A stretch of DNA of 64,000 bases from an endosymbiont of unidentified scaly snail isolate Monju (GTDB lineage Bacteria; Pseudomonadota; Gammaproteobacteria; Chromatiales; Chromatiaceae): NCBI RefSeq assembly GCF_000801295.1, contig NZ_AP012978.1, forward strand, positions 1,178,001-1,242,000, written 5' to 3'. This document shows, piece after piece, positions 60,610 through 64,000 of this stretch; position 1 is the stretch's first letter, and the number at the start of each line of letters is the position of its first letter. Below the pieces are notes generated by a model. It worked only from the letters and a program-made list of their open reading frames with translations. It was not told the DNA's origin and did not search any database. Position numbers and translations under genes: made by a program.

Positions 60610-60908
60610 GGCTGGGACTCCCGAAAACGGAAATTGTAACAACTCGCAGCGAACGGCACGGCAGCCGCGACGCCTATCCTCTTTAATCACCGGGTAATTA
60701 GAAGGCCCTGCAGGCCCCCGACGAAAGCACGCCGCTGCCGGCCTGCTTCGATGGCAGCCATGCCGGCCATGGCTGTACCGCAGTATCACCTGGTGCCGAA
60801 ATGAGGAAATGCTTTGTGCCTCCACCGGGTCTTGTTGGCGGAGGCGGACGATCTGGCGGCACCCGGCATCCTTCGCGTCATTGATGTCGCAACAGAAGGG
60901 GAACCGCC
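60610..60908. other. Intergenic region between divergent operons
   Basis: 299 bases with no recognisable gene. Several short GC-rich inverted repeats (for example around 60735-60775, GGCAGCCATGCCGGCCATGG) could form stems, but I cannot match a known riboswitch. An AT-richer stretch at 60678-60702 may carry promoters. Confidence 0.5.
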
Positions 60909-61490
60909 ATGAAACACATCCGATCGAGTCTTCTGGCCCTGGTCGCGGTATCGCTGGTGACCGCGGCCTGTGCCGGTCCCTACGGGAGCACCGGGCGATC
61001 GTCGCAAGCGTCGGGCGCGCCTTTCGGTACCGTCGAGGATCTGCATTATGCCCAGGTGCTCTGGCAACACTTGCGCCAGCGGCGCCTGGTCGGCGAGAAC
61101 GCGATTCACGGCACGCCCTACACCGGCACCCATCCGCATGGCGCCATACTGGACACCTTGGGTGTCGTCATTCGCGTGGGTCACGATACGGGGCCGGTGA
61201 TCGTCAAGCGCAACTACGGGGGCAAGGGTGTGAGCAAGGCGACTGTCGCCAACACGCCCGAACGTTACCTGAAGGCGGTCACCGTGATGTTCAAACGCCC
61301 GGGCTACGATCCAGCCAATCGCGACTGGTTCTGGGTCAAGTACGCACCGGATGGCAGCGTATTGAAGAACCCCAAGGGGATGGCCCTGGCGGGACGGGTC
61401 GCCAAGGGTTCGGCCAAGGGTTGCATCGCCTGTCACCGCACCGCTCCCGGCAGTGACCTGGTATTCAACCACGACCGCTACGCGCGTTGA
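60909..61490 (+). CDS. Cytochrome P460 family lipoprotein
   Basis: A 193-residue c-type haem protein. The signal (about 1-21) ends in a lipobox-like TAAC (Cys21), so it is probably membrane-anchored in the periplasm. The P460 beta fold has VWVKYAPDGS-like FWVKYAPDGSVLKNPKG before the haem motif CIACH (about residues 176-180), followed by DLVFNHDRY. P460 enzymes oxidise hydroxylamine to N2O or NO, using a haem-Lys crosslink; candidate lysines are in RYLKAVTVMFKRPG. No ammonia-oxidation genes are near. A GGGGAAC sequence precedes the ATG. Confidence 0.85.
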   Translation: MKHIRSSLLALVAVSLVTAACAGPYGSTGRSSQASGAPFGTVEDLHYAQVLWQHLRQRRLVGENAIHGTPYTGTHPHGAILDTLGVVIRVGHDTGPVIVKRNYGGKGVSKATVANTPERYLKAVTVMFKRPGYDPANRDWFWVKYAPDGSVLKNPKGMALAGRVAKGSAKGCIACHRTAPGSDLVFNHDRYAR

Positions 61491-61497
61491 TCCTGGA

Positions 61498-61521
61498 CTC
61501 GCCCCGCCTAGGCGGGGCGAG
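61498..61521. terminator. Perfect palindrome after the P460 gene
   Basis: CTCGCCCCGCC-TA-GGCGGGGCGAG is a perfect 24-bp palindrome, 7 bases after the stop. No T-run follows, so it may act as an mRNA-stabilising or Rho-assisted end rather than a classical intrinsic terminator. Confidence 0.55.
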
Positions 61522-61594
61522 GACCATATCGCGTCACGGGTCGGAGGCGATTTCCGGTAAAATGGCGATCTTCGTTTGCCACTGAAGTCGCATC

Positions 61595-62995
61595 ATGACC
61601 ATCAAGACCCGTTTCGCCCCGAGCCCCACAGGCTACCTGCACGTGGGCGGTGCCCGCACGGCGCTGTTCTCCTGGCTGTACGCGCGCCGTCACGGCGGCC
61701 GTTTCGTGCTGCGCATCGAGGACACCGATCGCGAGCGTTCCACCGAGGAATCGGTCAATGCCATCCTCGAGGGCATGACCTGGCTGGGGCTGGAATACGA
61801 CGAGGGCCCCTTCTACCAGACGCATCGTTTCGATCGCTACGACGAGGTAATCGAACAGCTGCTGGAGCGTGGCCTGGCCTACCGTTGCAATTGCTCGAAG
61901 GAACGGCTGGACGCGCTGCGCGAACAGCAGCTGGCGGCGAAGCAGAAGCCGCGTTACGACGGCCACTGCCGTGATTGCACGGTGAGCGCCGACGAGCCGC
62001 ACGTGATCCGCTTCCGTAACCCGGTCGATGGCGAGGTGGTGTTCGACGATCTCATCCGCGGTCCCATCCGCGTGGCCAACACGGAGCTCGACGACCTGAT
62101 CATCCGCCGTTCCGACGGCTCACCCACCTACAACCTGACGGTGGTGGTGGACGATCATGACATGGGCATCAGCCACGTGATCCGCGGCGACGACCACATC
62201 AACAACACCCCGCGCCAGATCAACCTGTACCGCGCCCTGGGCTGGGACGTGCCGCGTTTCGCGCACGTCCCCATGATCCTCGGCGAGGACGGCAGTCGCC
62301 TGTCCAAGCGCCACGGTGCGGTGAGCGTGATGCAATACAAGGAACAGGGCTACCTGCCCGAGGCGTTGCTCAACTACCTGGTGCGCCTGGGCTGGTCGCA
62401 TGGCGACCAGGAGATCTTCTCGCTCGATGAGATGATCGAACTGTTCGATCTGGAGGCGGTCAACCGCGCGCCGTCGACCTTCAACACCGCCAAGCTCGAC
62501 TGGCTCAACCAGCAGTACCTCATGCACAGCGACCCGGCACGCGTGACTCACCTGCTCTCGCCGCACCTGGGCGACCTGGGCATCGACCCGGCCGAGGGGC
62601 CGGATCTGGTCGAGGTCGTCAAGGCGCAGCGCGAGCGCGCCACCACCCTGGTCGAGCTGGCACGCATCTCGGCCTTCTACTACCGCGATTTCGACAGCTA
62701 CGACGAGAAGGCGGCAAAGAAGGCCTTCAAGGGCGAGGCCGACCAGGCGCTGGCCGCGGTGCGCGAGCGCCTGGCCGCGTTGGCCGACTGGGAACGCGAG
62801 CCCATTCACCAGGCGGTGAGCGATACCGTGGAGGCGCTGGGCGTGGGGTTCGGCAAGGTGGCCATGCCGTTGCGCGTGGCGGTCACCGGCGGCTCGCCTT
62901 CGCCCGATCTCGACCTGACCCTCTGGCTGGTGGGGCGCGAGGCCACCCTGCGCCGCATCGACCGCGCCATCGAACACATCCGCTCCAACCGCTGA
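61595..62995 (+). CDS. gltX: Glutamate-tRNA ligase
   Basis: A 466-residue class I synthetase of normal length. [19 protein letters not shown] is the HIGH-like motif (about residues 6-24), a Cys-rich zinc site is CNCSKER ... CRDC, and [11 protein letters not shown] is KMSKS-like (about 232-242). The C-terminal anticodon-binding helices follow. GltX is also the target of HipA toxins such as the one at 51382. It precedes glnS by 9 bases, so both are likely co-transcribed. Confidence 0.97.
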   Translation: MTIKTRFAPSPTGYLHVGGARTALFSWLYARRHGGRFVLRIEDTDRERSTEESVNAILEGMTWLGLEYDEGPFYQTHRFDRYDEVIEQLLERGLAYRCNCSKERLDALREQQLAAKQKPRYDGHCRDCTVSADEPHVIRFRNPVDGEVVFDDLIRGPIRVANTELDDLIIRRSDGSPTYNLTVVVDDHDMGISHVIRGDDHINNTPRQINLYRALGWDVPRFAHVPMILGEDGSRLSKRHGAVSVMQYKEQGYLPEALLNYLVRLGWSHGDQEIFSLDEMIELFDLEAVNRAPSTFNTAKLDWLNQQYLMHSDPARVTHLLSPHLGDLGIDPAEGPDLVEVVKAQRERATTLVELARISAFYYRDFDSYDEKAAKKAFKGEADQALAAVRERLAALADWEREPIHQAVSDTVEALGVGFGKVAMPLRVAVTGGSPSPDLDLTLWLVGREATLRRIDRAIEHIRSNR

Positions 62996-63004
62996 GATCT
63001 GCCC

Positions 63005-64000
63005 ATGAGCGCCGAGAACACGCCGAAGAACTTCATCCGCCAGATCATCGACGCCGACCTGGCCGCGGGCAAGCACCAGCGGATCGTCACCCGCTTTCCG
63101 CCCGAGCCCAACGGCTATCTGCACATCGGGCACGCCAAGTCCATCGTGCTCAACTTCGGCATCGCCGAGGACTATGCCGGTCGCTGCAACCTGCGCTTCG
63201 ACGATACCAACCCGGCGAAGGAAGAGGCGCACTTTGTCGAGGCCATCCAGGAAGACGTGCGCTGGTTGGGCTACCAATGGTCTGAACTGCACTTCGCCTC
63301 GGAATACTTCGAGCAGCTCTACGGCTTTGCGGTGGAACTCATCGAGAAGGGCCTGGCCTATGTCTGCGATCTCTCGCCCGAGGAAGTGCGCGCCTACCGC
63401 GGCACCCTGACCGAGCCGGGCCGCGAGAGTCCCTGGCGCAACCGCAGCGTGGAGGAAAACCTCGACCTGTTCCGGCGCATGCGCGAAGGCGAGTTCCCCG
63501 ACGGCAGCCGTACCCTGCGCGCCAGGATCGATATGGCCTCGCCCAACATGAACCTGCGCGATCCGGCCCTCTACCGTATCCGTCATGGTCTGATCCACCA
63601 TCAGACAGGCGACGCCTGGTGCATCTACCCGATGTACGACTTCACCCATCCGATCTCCGATGCCATCGAGGGCGTGACCCACTCGCTGTGCACCCTGGAG
63701 TTCGAGGATCACCGTCCGCTCTACGACTGGGTGCTGGACAACATCAGCATCGGCTGCCATCCGCAGCAGATCGAGTTTGCGCGCCTCAATCTCGAGTACA
63801 CGGTGATGAGCAAGCGCAAGCTCACCCAGCTGGTGGACGAGGGCCATGTCTCGGGCTGGGACGACCCACGCATGCCGACCATCGCCGGCCTGCGCCGGCG
63901 CGGCTATACCCCCGAGGCGATCCGCGACTTCTGCAACCGCATCGGCGTCACCCGTGCCGACAGCACGGTGGAGATGGGGATGCTGGAGTCGGCCATCCGC
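63005..64000 (+). CDS. glnS: Glutamine-tRNA ligase, N-terminal part (runs off the window)
   Basis: Open from ATG 63005 to the window end (332 codons), about 60% of the usual 550-570. [17 protein letters not shown] holds the HIGH motif (about residues 30-46), [12 protein letters not shown] is characteristic, [21 protein letters not shown] marks GlnRS (quoted in part: [19 protein letters not shown]), and VMSKRKL is the KMSKS motif. A direct GlnRS implies tRNA-Gln is charged without the amidotransferase route. The start is typical ([15 protein letters not shown]). Confidence 0.96.
   Translation, partial: MSAENTPKNFIRQIIDADLAAGKHQRIVTRFPPEPNGYLHIGHAKSIVLNFGIAEDYAGRCNLRFDDTNPAKEEAHFVEAIQEDVRWLGYQWSELHFASEYFEQLYGFAVELIEKGLAYVCDLSPEEVRAYRGTLTEPGRESPWRNRSVEENLDLFRRMREGEFPDGSRTLRARIDMASPNMNLRDPALYRIRHGLIHHQTGDAWCIYPMYDFTHPISDAIEGVTHSLCTLEFEDHRPLYDWVLDNISIGCHPQQIEFARLNLEYTVMSKRKLTQLVDEGHVSGWDDPRMPTIAGLRRRGYTPEAIRDFCNRIGVTRADSTVEMGMLESAIR

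Noticed and set aside
60610-60908. Riboswitch upstream of the P460 gene
   Set aside because: Several stems are possible but no conserved riboswitch core was recognised.

Overview
The window reads as about 64 kb of a GC-rich gammaproteobacterial chromosome. Housekeeping gene orders match those known from E. coli and relatives: nadK-recN next to hrcA-grpE-dnaK-dnaJ, lapA-lapB-pyrF, nudJ-mnmA-hflD...purB, uvrY(gacA)-uvrC-pgsA with tRNA-Gly and tRNA-Cys, dksA-gluQ and gltX-glnS. A homo-oligomeric ATP sulfurylase of the type used by sulfur oxidisers, a CbbY-type phosphatase (usually tied to the Calvin cycle), a truncated haemoglobin and a cytochrome P460 suggest a sulfur-oxidising, probably autotrophic lineage. 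That is inference; no 16S or key Calvin-cycle gene is present.

Layout. 1-3.7 kb: a cell-shape peptidoglycan gene pair (Csd6-like plus Csd4-like); the Csd4-like gene is cut by IS copy 1 and part of it is missing. 3.8-11.6 kb: recN/nadK (minus) and the heat-shock operon (plus), with a sigma32-type promoter and a leader hairpin before grpE. 11.6-27.5 kb: mostly core metabolism and RNA or envelope functions (dapB, SDR, lapAB, pyrF, sat, Nudix, roxA, OmpA-like, purB, hflD, mnmA, nudJ, BI-1), with a decayed fliK and a 276-bp nested inverted-repeat element. 27.8-29.2 kb: IS copy 2 and tRNA-Ser. 29.3-37 kb: a thiol dioxygenase, a GGDEF/EAL protein, and an MMPL exporter / LolA-like / beta-barrel operon whose middle gene has an in-frame TGA. 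37.4-41.3 kb: gacA, uracil-DNA glycosylase, uvrC, pgsA and tRNAs.

41.3-51.1 kb is an accessory, decaying region with lower GC on its right side. It holds a MalT-like regulator broken by a frameshift and by IS copy 3, a truncated membrane protein, tRNA-Leu, inverted IS copy 4, a moaA remnant that has lost both Fe-S cluster segments, a 2OG-Fe(II) oxygenase, a frameshifted RcoM-type CO sensor and an older IS3 remnant. 51.1-64 kb returns to mostly core genes: hipBA, truncated haemoglobin, gluQ, dksA, cbbY-like, aminotransferase, a four-gene minus operon (membrane protein, DUF2889, U32 peptidase, cation efflux), cytochrome P460, gltX and the start of glnS.

Four near-identical copies of one 1.3-kb IS3-family element lie in the window. 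Three share a nonsense codon that splits orfB, yet these copies have spread. Three of the four lack target duplications, which points to IS-mediated rearrangement. With about eight broken genes, the genome looks to be under active IS-driven decay. No CRISPR array, rRNA or intact prophage was seen.
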